From NCBI GenBank assembly GCA_964515235.1, contig CAZEVO010000012.1, positions 1 through 51,217 of the forward strand: DNA of 51,217 nucleotides, given 5' to 3'. The stretch is from OPU3-GD-OMZ sp964515235 (GTDB lineage: Bacteria; Pseudomonadota; Gammaproteobacteria; Methylococcales; Methylomonadaceae). The notes beneath the pieces are model-generated. The model was not told where the DNA came from. It searched no databases and saw nothing but the letters and a program-made list of their open reading frames with translations. Made by a program: the position numbers and the translations under genes. Shown piece by piece: positions 8,131 to 17,011 of this stretch. Within the stretch, counting starts at the first letter, position 1. Every line of letters starts with the position of its first letter.

Positions 8131-9918
8131 TTAAAGTGTAATAAGAACCTGGCCGACAGCTACAGCATCGCCTTCTTTGACATGAATGGCAGAAACCGTG
8201 CCGCTAACTTTAGTTCGAATTTCTGTTTCCATTTTCATTGCTTCAAGAATGATAGTGACTTCATTTTTTGACACACTCGCCCCGACAACGGTATTTATTT
8301 TAAAAATATTACCTGTCATGGGGGAAGTAATAGTTTCTCCTGAGCTGGCCTTTGGGGCTGTTACTGGTTCAGTCGAACCTGCCGCCATGGGGCGGATATC
8401 AAAATCGGCATCGCCAGGACCGACAGTGACGTGGTAGTTTATACCTTCAACGGTAACGGTATAGGTTTCACTGGTAGCCTGTCCCGGTAGAGTATTGGCT
8501 TTAGCAAATGCTTCAGGGTCAGGTGCGGCTTCAAAAGCACTAGGGTTACCTCGGTTTTTAATGAACTTCCAACCCACTTGATAAAAAAGGCCATCAATGA
8601 GGGCGTCTTCTTCAATGTTTTTTGCTAGGGTTATTCCTTGTTCTTGGGCTTTGGTTTTAACTGCCTCAATCAGTTTGTCCATTTCGGGGAGAATCTTATC
8701 AGCAGGGCGACAAGTAATAGCAGACTCGCCGTTAAGAACGCGGTCTTGCAAGGTCTTATTGACAGGAGCAGGCGTGACACCGTATTCGCCTTTAAGAACT
8801 CCAGCAGATTCTTTGGTAATGGTTTTATAACGCTCACCGGTGAGAATATTGATAACGGCTTGTGTGCCGACAATTTGTGACGTGGGTGTCACTAAGGGGA
8901 TAAAGCCAAGGTCTTCCCGAACGCGAGGAATTTCCTCTAGAACCGCATCAAATTTATCCGCAGCACCCTGTTCCTCTAGTTGACTTTCCATATTAGTGAG
9001 CATGCCGCCTGGAACTTGGCTGACTAAAATTCGACTGTCTACGCCTTTTAAACTGCCTTCAAATTGAGCATATTTTTGACGAATATCTCTAAAGTAGGTC
9101 GCAATTTCCTCTAGTAAGGTTAAGTCAAGGCCAGTCTGATTCGGTTGGTTTTGTAAGCTAGTGACAATGCTCTCTGTGGGGCTGTGACCATAAGTCATGC
9201 TTAGTGATGAAATAGCCGTATCGACATTATCAACACCGGCTTCAATAGCTTTAATATAAGTACCAACACTCAGGCCGGTGGTTGCATGGCAGTGCATATG
9301 GATAGGGATGTCCACGCTGGCCTTAAGTTTGCTAACTAAATCATAGCCGTCATAAGGTGTGAGTAGGCCAGCCATGTCTTTAATGCAAATGGAGTGGGCT
9401 CCCATGTCTTCAATTTGTTTTCCTAAACTAACCCATAGGTCAATATTATGTACTGGACTTACGGTATAAGAAAGAGTCCCTTGTGCATGCTTGCCGGTTT
9501 CCAGAACTGCGGTGACTGCACGTCTAATATTACGCATGTCATTCATGGCGTCGAAGATTCTGAATATATCAATGCCGTTGATTGCACAGCGCTCAACAAA
9601 TTTGTCGACAACATCATCGGCATAATGGCGGTAGCCAAGAATGTTCTGACCACGAAATAACATTTGTTGTGGGGTTTTGGGCATGGCATCTTTTAGAAGT
9701 CGTAATCGTTCCCAGGGGTCTTCACCTAGGTAGCGAATACAGGCGTCAAAGGTAGCGCCGCCCCAAGATTCGATTGACCAGTAACCCACTTGATCTAGTT
9801 TTCCGCAAATGGGCAGCATGTCTTCTATTCGTAGGCGTGTTGCCAGAATTGACTGATGAGCATCCCGTAAGGCGACTTCGGTTATGCCGATAGGTTGATT
9901 TGCTGTTGCCATACGCAT
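8131..9918 (-). CDS. oadA: Oxaloacetate decarboxylase alpha subunit (biotin carboxyltransferase)
   Basis: This subunit transfers the carboxyl group from oxaloacetate to its own biotin, giving pyruvate, and hands carboxybiotin to OadB. An N-terminal HMGL-like TIM barrel has TEVALRDAHQS, the metal-binding MHCHATTG segment and RIFDAMND. It is followed by the conserved carboxylase domain. A Pro/Ala-rich linker near residue 525 leads to a biotinyl domain with biotinylated Lys562 in EAMKMETE. The 595-aa length is full. AAGG lies 4 bp before the first ATG and 10 bp before a second ATG two codons in, so the start could be at 9912 instead. Confidence 0.95.
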   Translation of the reverse strand: MRMATANQPIGITEVALRDAHQSILATRLRIEDMLPICGKLDQVGYWSIESWGGATFDACIRYLGEDPWERLRLLKDAMPKTPQQMLFRGQNILGYRHYADDVVDKFVERCAINGIDIFRIFDAMNDMRNIRRAVTAVLETGKHAQGTLSYTVSPVHNIDLWVSLGKQIEDMGAHSICIKDMAGLLTPYDGYDLVSKLKASVDIPIHMHCHATTGLSVGTYIKAIEAGVDNVDTAISSLSMTYGHSPTESIVTSLQNQPNQTGLDLTLLEEIATYFRDIRQKYAQFEGSLKGVDSRILVSQVPGGMLTNMESQLEEQGAADKFDAVLEEIPRVREDLGFIPLVTPTSQIVGTQAVINILTGERYKTITKESAGVLKGEYGVTPAPVNKTLQDRVLNGESAITCRPADKILPEMDKLIEAVKTKAQEQGITLAKNIEEDALIDGLFYQVGWKFIKNRGNPSAFEAAPDPEAFAKANTLPGQATSETYTVTVEGINYHVTVGPGDADFDIRPMAAGSTEPVTAPKASSGETITSPMTGNIFKINTVVGASVSKNEVTIILEAMKMETEIRTKVSGTVSAIHVKEGDAVAVGQVLITL

Positions 9919-9995
9919 TTTTCCTTATTACTGACTTAAATTTTGGTTATGTAAAGCATTTGTTTGCTTCGCAGGTAGATGTAAAGCAGTTGAAA

Positions 9996-10217
9996 TTATT
10001 TCGTTCGATAACGGTTTACAGCAATGGTAATCGCAGCCGCAATATTGCTATCAATTTTAGGTCCGGTTGTTTCGGGGGATGGCTCTTCTTCTGGCTGGTA
10101 TCGTTGTACACAGAAAGAGAGAATGGAAATACTGAATATCAGTAACAGTAAAAACAGAAAGACAATGCCCATGCCAATGCCCATCAATTCCAGTCCCAAT
10201 TGAATGTTATCTGTCAT
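9996..10217 (-). CDS. oadG: Oxaloacetate decarboxylase gamma subunit
   Basis: This small subunit holds the alpha and beta subunits together. It has 73 aa, one N-terminal membrane helix (about 11-36, GIGMGIVFLFLLLLIFSIS) and a hydrophilic tail rich in Pro and acidic residues ending in AAAITIAVNRYR, the usual pattern for OadG. It is the first gene of the oadGAB operon, 77 bp before oadA. A near-consensus promoter lies about 40 bp upstream of its ATG. The family is short and variable, so the neighbours carry much of the assignment. Confidence 0.9.
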   Translation of the reverse strand: MTDNIQLGLELMGIGMGIVFLFLLLLIFSISILSFCVQRYQPEEEPSPETTGPKIDSNIAAAITIAVNRYRTK

Positions 10218-10255
10218 TGTTGTAAGTGTTTGCTAGTTTAAATGAAACGAGTAAA

Positions 10256-10285
10256 ATTATAACATAGCATTTTATGAGAAGTTAA
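10256..10285 (-). promoter_or_regulatory. Extended -10 sigma-70 promoter of oadGAB
   Basis: Read on the minus strand, TATAAT (10261-10256) is preceded by TG at the extended -10 position (TGTTATAAT) and by TTAACT 18 bp upstream (10285-10280). The oadG start codon lies about 38 bp downstream. The -35 match is moderate, but the extended -10 makes this a good promoter candidate. Confidence 0.55.
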
Positions 10286-10369
10286 GTGCCATATGAAACG
10301 TTATTGTCGTTTTTGAAGGATAGTTTTACTGGAGTTAATATTAAAGCAAAATCAACGTTAAGAGGGATT

Positions 10370-10762
10370 ATGTCAGAAAAACAAATGAGCGATGAAGATT
10401 GGAAAAACCGGTTAACTGCTGAGCAGTATATGGTTTGTCGCGGCAAAGGAACTGAAGCACCTTTTGTCGGTGAGTATACTGAATGTCATGATAGTGGTAT
10501 TTATCATTGTGTGTGTTGTGGTCAGGCATTGTTTGACTCGATGACAAAATTTGACTCAGGCTCAGGTTGGCCGAGTTTTTGGGATGTTTTGAAGTCAGAA
10601 AATATTGGCCGAATTGAAGACAATAGTCATGGAATGCGGCGAATAGAGATTACCTGTAAGCGTTGTGATTCACATCTTGGGCATGTTTTCGAAGATGGGC
10701 CTGAGCCGACAGGGCTTCGCTATTGCATTAATTCAATTTCATTGCATTTGGAAAAAAGTTGA
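10370..10762 (+). CDS. msrB: Peptide-methionine (R)-S-oxide reductase MsrB
   Basis: MsrB reduces the R isomer of methionine sulfoxide in proteins. Counting from the ATG at 10370 the protein has 130 aa, normal for the family. Two CXXC pairs (in HCVCCGQ and CKRCDSH) bind structural zinc. The motifs SGSGWPSFW and HLGHVFEDGPEPTG are present, and the catalytic Cys119 lies in RYCINSISL, so this is the Cys and not the selenocysteine form. An in-frame ATG at 10286 would add 28 residues unlike any MsrB. The 10370 start has AGAGGG just upstream, though close. It overlaps apeB by one base. Confidence 0.93.
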   Translation: MSEKQMSDEDWKNRLTAEQYMVCRGKGTEAPFVGEYTECHDSGIYHCVCCGQALFDSMTKFDSGSGWPSFWDVLKSENIGRIEDNSHGMRRIEITCKRCDSHLGHVFEDGPEPTGLRYCINSISLHLEKS

Positions 10763-12075
10763 TGAAGATAACTGATTTTGATCGAGAACAGGCAGAAGGA
10801 CTATTGTCGTTTATTGATGCATCTCCTAGTCCATGGCATGCAATTGAACGTATTAAAGAGCAATTGCATAGTCATGGTTTTAGCCCGTTAGAAGAAAAGA
10901 CAGAATGGAATTTGGTGGCCAAGGGGCGGTATTATGTGGTGAGAGGTGGGTCTTCTGTTGTCGCATTTATCATCGGAGATGAGCCTTTAGTAAAGGATGG
11001 TTTTAATATAATTGGTGCCCATACTGATTCTCCGTGTTTACGTGTTAAGCCAAATGCAAGCGCTATTGAATCGGGTTTGCTGAGAGTTGGTGTTGAGGTT
11101 TATGGTAGTCCTATTTTGGCAACCTACGCAGATAGAGATTTAAGTTTGGCTGGCTGTGTGAGTTATAGAGAAGTTGACGGAACAATAAATAATAAGACAG
11201 TACTGTTTGAAAAGCCGTTGTTGAGACTACCAAATTTGGCTATTCATATGAATAGTAAGGTGAATGACGAAGGGTTAACATTAGATAAACAGACAGCGTT
11301 ACCACTGATACTGGCTACAGTTGAAGAGGGGTTGCCCGATCCATTAGAATTTAAAGCATTAATTGCAAATCAGGCGGGGTTGTGTGAGTCTGATATTTTA
11401 TCTTGGGAGCTTTGCAGTTATGACACGCAAAAAGGAGTTTTGTGGGGCTTGAACAATGAGTTTCTAGCAAACTCTCAGTTGGATAATTTGGCATCTTGTC
11501 ATGCTGCAATTGAAACCTTATTGAATAAGGAAGTTATGGCGTCATCAGCAACGAAAGTGTGTGCTTTCTTTGATCATGAAGAAATTGGCAGTGAGAGCAC
11601 CAAAGGGGCGTCTGGGAGTTTTTTGCCTGATGTTTTGATGCGTATTAGTGACTCAATGTTGCTTGGTAAAGAAAGTTATTTTCGGGCCTTAAGCCAAAGC
11701 TTTATGATGAGTGTCGATATGGCTCATGCTTACCAACCCAGTTTTTCTTGGGCTTATGAGCCTAAACACCGTGTCAGAATTAATCAGGGGCCGGTAATTA
11801 AAGTGAATGCTAATCAGCGTTATGCAACGGATAATCTAGCTGAAGCGATGTGTGTCGATTGGTGTCACCAGGCCGGTGTTCCGGTGCAAAAATATTCACA
11901 CCGAAGCAATTTAGGCTGTGGAAGTACAATTGGTCCTATTGTCTCAGCTAAATTAGGGATACGGTCAGTTGATTTAGGGAATCCCATGTGGGCAATGCAC
12001 AGCTTACGTGAGAGTGCCGGAGTGAAAGACCACGCTAATCTGATTAAACTGATGCAGCAATTTTTTCAGCATTAA
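10762..12075 (+). CDS. apeB: M18-family aspartyl aminopeptidase
   Basis: This cytoplasmic zinc aminopeptidase of family M18 releases N-terminal acidic residues from peptides. The protein has 437 aa. Metal-site motifs of the family are visible: GAHTDSPCLRVKP (first His/Asp), FFDHEEIGSES (Glu pair) and HRSNLGCGSTIGPI near the C-terminus. The N-terminal FIDASPSPWHAIE is also typical. The ATG at 10762 overlaps the msrB stop (TGATG), which implies translational coupling. A TTG three bases earlier is in frame but less likely. M18 enzymes from bacteria are often annotated PepC or ApeB. Confidence 0.93.
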   Translation: MKITDFDREQAEGLLSFIDASPSPWHAIERIKEQLHSHGFSPLEEKTEWNLVAKGRYYVVRGGSSVVAFIIGDEPLVKDGFNIIGAHTDSPCLRVKPNASAIESGLLRVGVEVYGSPILATYADRDLSLAGCVSYREVDGTINNKTVLFEKPLLRLPNLAIHMNSKVNDEGLTLDKQTALPLILATVEEGLPDPLEFKALIANQAGLCESDILSWELCSYDTQKGVLWGLNNEFLANSQLDNLASCHAAIETLLNKEVMASSATKVCAFFDHEEIGSESTKGASGSFLPDVLMRISDSMLLGKESYFRALSQSFMMSVDMAHAYQPSFSWAYEPKHRVRINQGPVIKVNANQRYATDNLAEAMCVDWCHQAGVPVQKYSHRSNLGCGSTIGPIVSAKLGIRSVDLGNPMWAMHSLRESAGVKDHANLIKLMQQFFQH

Positions 12076-12141
12076 CTGTAACCTGCTTTTTAGTAGCAAA
12101 AAGGCGACTAATGGATTTGGTGTTCAGCCGTGCGGAGGGTA

Positions 12142-13416
12142 TTAATTTAGCGCTTTAAAACCAATGTCGGTCCGATAATACATTTGCTCCCAGTGAATGT
12201 TACTCACTAACTGATAAGCATTAGCTTGGGCATTGCTCAGGTTGTCGCCAAGGGCGCAGGCACAAAGAACACGTCCACCTGCTGTGAGTGTTTGGCCTTT
12301 TTCTAGACAAGTCCCGGCGTGGAATATTTTTTGTTCAGATGTTGTTGGTGAGTTAAGCCCTTCAATGAGATCGCCCTTTTGATAGCTTTCGGGATAACCG
12401 CCCGCTGCGAGTACAACGCCTAAGGCTGGGCGCTTATCCCATTGGGTTGTTTTTTCGTGTAGTCGATGGTCTAAAGCGGCCAAACACAGGTCAACTAAGT
12501 CACTTTGTAAGCGCATCATAATCGGTTGGGTTTCAGGGTCGCCAAAGCGACAATTATATTCTAGAACTTTTAGCTTGCCGTCAGGGCTGATCATTAGGCC
12601 GGCATATAAGAAGCCGGTATAAGGCATGCCGTCAGCAATCATGCCATTTAAAGTGGGCTGGATGATTTCATCAAGAATACGTTGGTGTATTTCAGGCGTG
12701 ACTAAAGGCGCTGGAGAGTAGGCTCCCATTCCGCCGGTGTTTGGGCCTAAATCGCCATTGTTGAGAGCCTTGTGGTCTTGAGACGTGGCCATAGGGAGTG
12801 ACGTTTTACCATCAGCAATAACGATAAAGCTAGCCTCTTCACCGTGTAAAAATTCTTCAACAACCACACGGTGACCGGCCTCGCCAAAGGCATTGCCGGC
12901 CAGCATATCTTGAACAGCAGAAATGGCCTCTGATTCAGTTTGGGCAACAATAACGCCTTTGCCAGCTGCAAGCCCATCGGCTTTAACCACAATGGGGGCA
13001 CCGTTTTCCTGAATGTAGCGAATTGCTAATTCAATATCAGTAAAGGTTTGGTATGCGGCAGTGGGGATGTTATGGCGGGCCATAAAGTTTTTGCAAAAGG
13101 TTTTCGAGCCTTCTAATTGTGCCGCTGTGGCTTTGGGGCCAAAGCAGTTGAGTCCGGCGGCTTGAAAGCGATCTACAATGCCGGCAACCAAAGGAACTTC
13201 AGGTCCAACAATAGTTAAGGCAATGTGATTTTCTTGAGCAAAGAAAATTAACTCGTCAATGTTTGTGGTATCTATGGCGATATTTTCTATACCGGGCTCA
13301 AGGGCTGTTCCGGCATTTCCTGGGGCAACAAAAACAGAAGTTGCTAGTTTTGATTGTCGAGCTTTCCAAGCTAGAGCATGTTCGCGGCCGCCGCCACCTA
13401 TAATTAGAATATTCAT
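12142..13416 (-). CDS. purD: Phosphoribosylamine--glycine ligase (GAR synthetase)
   Basis: This enzyme joins phosphoribosylamine and glycine with ATP to form GAR, the second step of purine synthesis. The 424-aa protein starts with the P-loop-like NILIIGGGGREHALAW. It has the ATP-grasp segment VVKADGLAAGKGV, the conserved GGMGAYSPAP and the C-terminal EYNCRFGDPE metal and ATP site. It is the last gene of dusB-fis-purH-purD, 48 bp after purH. Pairing of purH and purD is common in gammaproteobacteria. Confidence 0.97.
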   Translation of the reverse strand: MNILIIGGGGREHALAWKARQSKLATSVFVAPGNAGTALEPGIENIAIDTTNIDELIFFAQENHIALTIVGPEVPLVAGIVDRFQAAGLNCFGPKATAAQLEGSKTFCKNFMARHNIPTAAYQTFTDIELAIRYIQENGAPIVVKADGLAAGKGVIVAQTESEAISAVQDMLAGNAFGEAGHRVVVEEFLHGEEASFIVIADGKTSLPMATSQDHKALNNGDLGPNTGGMGAYSPAPLVTPEIHQRILDEIIQPTLNGMIADGMPYTGFLYAGLMISPDGKLKVLEYNCRFGDPETQPIMMRLQSDLVDLCLAALDHRLHEKTTQWDKRPALGVVLAAGGYPESYQKGDLIEGLNSPTTSEQKIFHAGTCLEKGQTLTAGGRVLCACALGDNLSNAQANAYQLVSNIHWEQMYYRTDIGFKALN

Positions 13417-13464
13417 GAATAAAGTTTTGGTGTTGTGTATGGGTCTGTTAGTTTCAGGGCAGAA

Positions 13465-15024
13465 TTAATGTCTGAAATGTCGCATAGCGGTAAAAACCAT
13501 CGTCATATTATGTTCATCTGCAGCAGCAATTATTTCGTCATCTCGGATCGATCCGCCGGGTTGAATGACTGCAGTAATTCCGGCTTCAGCTGCTGAATCA
13601 ATGCCGTCTCTGAACGGAAAGAAAGCATCAGAGGCCATAGCTGATCCTGCAACTTCTAAGTTTTCATCAGCGGCTTTAATGCCGGCAATACGTGCGGAAT
13701 AAACACGGCTCATCTGTCCAGCCCCGATGCCAATTGTTTGTTGCTCTTTAGCGTAAACGATGGCATTGGATTTAACAAATTTGGCGACACGCCATGCAAA
13801 TAGCATATCGTTAAGTTCTTTTTGAGTGGGCTGTCGTTGACTGACAACGGAAATGTCTTTGTCACTGATCTGGCCAAGGTCATTATCTTGAACTAGTAGC
13901 CCGTTAGTTACCCGCTTAAAATCATAACTTGGAGTGCTTTTTAATGACCAGCTTGCCGTTTCCATTACACGGATATTGGGTTTTGTTTGTAGAATACTTC
14001 GGGCTTTTATATCAATCGATGGAGCAATAATGACTTCGACAAACTGGCGATCGATAATTGTTTTTGCGGTGACTTCATCCAAGGGTTGATTGAAAGCAAT
14101 AATGCCACCAAATGCGGAGGTGGGGTCGGTTTGGTAAGCGCGGTTATAACTTTCAAGAAGACTGATTCCGGTAGCGACGCCACAAGGGTTGGCGTGTTTA
14201 ACAATCACGCAGGCGGGTAAGTCGTCAAAAGATTTAACGCATTCTAGAGCTGCGTCAGCATCTGCAATGTTGTTGTAAGATAATGCTTTTCCTTGGAGTT
14301 GTTGGGCGGCAGCCAGAGTCCCTGGGGCTGGGTTCTCCTCACAATAAAAAGCTGCTTTTTGATGGGGGTTTTCACCGTAGCGCATAACTTGTGATTGTTT
14401 AAACTGTAGGTTTAGGCTCTCAGGGAACGGGTTGTCATCTATGTTATTTAAATATTTGGCGATAGCGCTATCGTATTGAGCGGTATGTTCAAAACTTTTA
14501 CGGGCCAGATTAAAACGATTTTGCTGTGACAGGGCTCCATTGTTTGCGGTCAGTTCATCAATAGTGCTTTGATAGTCAGCTGGATTTACGATAACTGAAA
14601 TGCTGGCATGGTTTTTAGCTGCAGCACGAATCATGGTTGGCCCACCGATGTCGATATTTTCTATAGCCGTTTCAAAAGAACAGTCAGGTTCAGCGATGGT
14701 TTTTTGAAAAGGGTAAAGGTTAACTACAACCATATCGATTGGAAGAATGCCGTGTTCAGCCATAACCTTGTCATCGGTGCCGCGACGTCCCAATATCCCG
14801 CCGTGAACTTTAGGGTGTAATGTTTTTACACGTCCAGACATCATTTCTGGAAAGCCGGTATAGTCTGATACTTCAATGACTGGTATGCGATGTTCGGTTA
14901 ATTGTTGGGCCGTACCTCCGGTGCTGAGTATTTCAATGCCAAGTTCATGTAATTGGCGGGCAAAATCAATAATGCCGGTTTTATCAGATACGCTAATGAG
15001 TGCGCGGCTTATTTTAAGGTCCAT
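13465..15024 (-). CDS. purH: Bifunctional AICAR transformylase/IMP cyclohydrolase
   Basis: This enzyme carries out the last two steps of IMP synthesis. The N-terminal MGS-like cyclohydrolase domain (about 1-150) has ALISVSDKTGI, LSTGGTAQ and GRVKTLHPKVHGG. The C-terminal transformylase has RYGENPHQ, the catalytic Lys-His of VKHANPCG, TSAFGGI, and SDAFFPFRD near the end. Length (519 aa) is standard. It lies 28 bp after fis and shares its operon. GAR and AICAR steps are thus made from one transcript with the Fis nucleoid protein. Confidence 0.97.
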   Translation of the reverse strand: MDLKISRALISVSDKTGIIDFARQLHELGIEILSTGGTAQQLTEHRIPVIEVSDYTGFPEMMSGRVKTLHPKVHGGILGRRGTDDKVMAEHGILPIDMVVVNLYPFQKTIAEPDCSFETAIENIDIGGPTMIRAAAKNHASISVIVNPADYQSTIDELTANNGALSQQNRFNLARKSFEHTAQYDSAIAKYLNNIDDNPFPESLNLQFKQSQVMRYGENPHQKAAFYCEENPAPGTLAAAQQLQGKALSYNNIADADAALECVKSFDDLPACVIVKHANPCGVATGISLLESYNRAYQTDPTSAFGGIIAFNQPLDEVTAKTIIDRQFVEVIIAPSIDIKARSILQTKPNIRVMETASWSLKSTPSYDFKRVTNGLLVQDNDLGQISDKDISVVSQRQPTQKELNDMLFAWRVAKFVKSNAIVYAKEQQTIGIGAGQMSRVYSARIAGIKAADENLEVAGSAMASDAFFPFRDGIDSAAEAGITAVIQPGGSIRDDEIIAAADEHNMTMVFTAMRHFRH

Positions 15025-15052
15025 AGTATTTTAGTGTTCAGTTGAAGTAAGT

Positions 15053-15331
15053 TTAGTTAATATTGTATTGGGCGATCTTTTTACGTAGTGTGCTGCGGCT
15101 GATGCCGAGTATCTTTGACGCCTGAGATTGATTGTAACCGGTTTGCTCTAAAGTCACTTCAAGCATTGATCTTTCTACTTCCCGGATGACAATGGTGTAA
15201 AGGTCCTCACTTTCATGATCACTCAAGTGCTCAAAATAGTCCATGACGGCTGTTTTGACATGTTTGGCTAGGGGCGCTGTTTGTTCTTGAGCAGTGCGCC
15301 CGCTCTCATCGTTTTTGTTTTTCTTAGTCAT
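15053..15331 (-). CDS. fis: Nucleoid-associated DNA-binding protein Fis
   Basis: Fis bends DNA and stimulates rRNA promoters during fast growth. The 92-aa protein has a variable polar N-terminus and a core with LYTIVIREVERSMLEVTLE. It ends in the helix-turn-helix NQSQASKILGISRSTLRKKI, which matches Fis closely. Its ATG overlaps the end of dusB by 8 bp (ATGACTAA). The dusB-fis pair is one of the most conserved gene orders in gammaproteobacteria, which settles it against NtrC-type HTH tails. Confidence 0.96.
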   Translation of the reverse strand: MTKKNKNDESGRTAQEQTAPLAKHVKTAVMDYFEHLSDHESEDLYTIVIREVERSMLEVTLEQTGYNQSQASKILGISRSTLRKKIAQYNIN

Positions 15332-16304
15332 GACTAATTGCTAAAAAATTGAATGCATTATTAACCCAGTGGATCTGTTCTGTGGGAACAGGAGCTTGAT
15401 TAATTTTTTGTTTTAAGGTGTTAGGAATAAGTCCAATCAGGTTTATGTACCAGTGTATATGTTTACGAGCTATTTGAACGCCCATTTTATCACCATAAAA
15501 TTGATAAAGCGCTTCCAAATGTTGTTGTAGTGTTGTTTGTTTTTCTGCTAACGAGATTGGCGGCGGTAGTTCACCGTGAGTCAGGTAATGGTTTATTTCG
15601 GTAAATATCCATGGTTGCCCTTGTGCAGCACGACCAACCATGATGGCGTCAGCTTGCGTGTAGTCTAATACGGCTTTAGCTTTTTGAGCGCTGTTAATAT
15701 CGCCATTAGCGATAATAGGGATGTGGCGATGTGTTTTTATTTTTTTGATTGTGTCATATTCTGCGTTACCGGAAAAGCGGCAAGCACGAGTTCTGCCGTG
15801 AATAGTGAGTGCGGAAATGCCGGATTCCTCAGCAATTTTTGATATTTTAAGTGCGTTTCTGTTTTCAATATCCCAGCCGGTTCTGATTTTTAAGGTGACG
15901 GGTAATTCAACAGCTTGAACAACTGACTCAAGAATTTTAGCGACCAGAGTTTCGTCTTTGAGTAAGGCTGAGCCAGCGGCTACAGCACATACTTTTTTGG
16001 CTGGGCAGCCCATATTAATATCTATGATTTGAGCACCCTGACTGGCATTGTAATGCGCTGCGCTTGCCATTTGTTTTGGATTAGTGCCCAGAATTTGAAC
16101 GACTCGTGGTTCTGTTTCACCACTATGATTGCTTTTTAGTTGGGTGCGATAATGGTTTCGTAGGCTAGGATTGGACGATACCATTTCAGAAATAGTCATA
16201 CCCGCACCGAAATCCTTGCAGAGTTGTCGGAATGGTCGGTCACTTACACCAGCCATCGGTGCTAAGAAAAGATTATTTTTTAATTGGATGGAGCCGATTT
16301 GCAT
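15324..16304 (-). CDS. dusB: tRNA-dihydrouridine synthase B
   Basis: This FMN-dependent enzyme reduces specific uridines in the tRNA D-loop. The 326-aa protein has the TIM-barrel start LAPMAGVSDRPFR, the FMN and active-site segment DINMGCPAKKV with the catalytic Cys100, IRTGWD, HGRTRACRFSG, IIANGDI and MVGRAAQGQPWIF. It leads the dusB-fis-purH-purD operon and is divergent from aroQ. In related bacteria expression of fis depends on dusB translation, and the 8-bp overlap fits that. Confidence 0.96.
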   Translation of the reverse strand: MQIGSIQLKNNLFLAPMAGVSDRPFRQLCKDFGAGMTISEMVSSNPSLRNHYRTQLKSNHSGETEPRVVQILGTNPKQMASAAHYNASQGAQIIDINMGCPAKKVCAVAAGSALLKDETLVAKILESVVQAVELPVTLKIRTGWDIENRNALKISKIAEESGISALTIHGRTRACRFSGNAEYDTIKKIKTHRHIPIIANGDINSAQKAKAVLDYTQADAIMVGRAAQGQPWIFTEINHYLTHGELPPPISLAEKQTTLQQHLEALYQFYGDKMGVQIARKHIHWYINLIGLIPNTLKQKINQAPVPTEQIHWVNNAFNFLAISHD

Positions 16305-16330
16305 AACAAAGCCTAAAATTTCATAACTAA

Positions 16331-16359
16331 ATTATACTGTTAATCGCCGTGTTTTAGTA
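16331..16359 (-). promoter_or_regulatory. Candidate promoter of dusB-fis-purHD
   Basis: On the minus strand a perfect TATAAT lies at 16336-16331, 27 bp before the dusB ATG. At the -35 distance there is only TACTAA (16359-16354), a weak match, so an activator or a different start may be involved. A 17-bp palindrome touches the upstream edge of this site. Confidence 0.35.
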
Positions 16360-16375
16360 GCTTATGGGATAAGCT
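16359..16375. repeat. 17-bp palindrome in the dusB/aroQ divergent region
   Basis: AGCTTAT and ATAAGCT flank a GGG centre, a perfect 7-bp inverted repeat. It sits between two divergent operons, just upstream of the candidate dusB promoter, where an operator or a small hairpin could act. No known regulator site matches by eye. Confidence 0.4.
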
Positions 16376-16563
16376 TAAGGAAATGTTTTTGCTATAGGGA
16401 GGTCGGGTTAAGTGCGCTAAAGTTCCTAAAATGCATGAAAGTGTTAATATTTTCCTCAAAATACATAGATATAGACAAATACGTTAAAGTTAGGCAGAAT
16501 GGACCTGTGGGCGTAGTTTGTTCGTAATGGAAAATGTTTACTCAGGGGGAAATAAGCGATTAC

Positions 16564-17007
16564 ATGGCAACGATAACGGTAATTAATGGACCTAACCTTA
16601 ATCTTTTAGGTACGCGTGAGCCTGAGTTATACGGTCGCGCAACGCTTTTAAGTATTCAGAATGGTCTTGAGTTATTAGCAACAGAGCTCGGCCATGAGCT
16701 GACTTTCCATCAAAGCAATGCAGAGCATAAAATTATTGATTTGATTCATCAGGCAGGTTCTGGTGGTGTTGATATGCTTATTATTAACCCGGCTGCATTT
16801 ACACATACCAGTGTGGCGATTCGTGATGCTGTTCTAGGTGTAGGGATCCCTTTTATAGAGGTTCATTTGTCAAATGTGTACAGTCGGGAAGCTTTTAGGA
16901 AACATTCTTATTTCTCAGATATAGCCGAGGGGGTTATCTCTGGGTTTGGAGAAAATAGCTATAATATGGCTTTAACAGCCGCTCATCAAATTCTACTCGC
17001 GAGATAA
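16564..17007 (+). CDS. aroQ: Type II 3-dehydroquinate dehydratase
   Basis: This enzyme dehydrates 3-dehydroquinate in the shikimate pathway. From the ATG at 16564 the protein has 147 aa. It shows NGPNLNLLGTREPELYG with the essential Arg and Tyr, HQSNAEHKIIDLIHQA, NPAAFTHTSVAIRDA and IEVHLSNVYSREAFRKHS with the catalytic His. An in-frame ATG at 16534 would add ten residues; family alignments favour the later start although no good SD precedes it. accB follows 4 bp downstream. The aroQ-accB-accC order is widespread in proteobacteria. Confidence 0.95.
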   Translation: MATITVINGPNLNLLGTREPELYGRATLLSIQNGLELLATELGHELTFHQSNAEHKIIDLIHQAGSGGVDMLIINPAAFTHTSVAIRDAVLGVGIPFIEVHLSNVYSREAFRKHSYFSDIAEGVISGFGENSYNMALTAAHQILLAR

Positions 17008-17011
17008 GATA

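Noticed and set aside
8670..8873. Open frame of about 67 codons inside oadA
   Set aside because: It lies wholly inside the well-supported oadA gene on the same strand in another frame, with no family features.
10286..10369. Longer N-terminus for MsrB from the ATG at 10286
   Set aside because: The added 28 residues are unlike MsrB and no signal peptide is formed; the ATG at 10370 gives the normal length.
12085..12104. CTTTTT/AAAAAG inverted repeat between apeB and purD as a terminator
   Set aside because: Only six A-T-rich pairs and no clean T-run; too weak to call.
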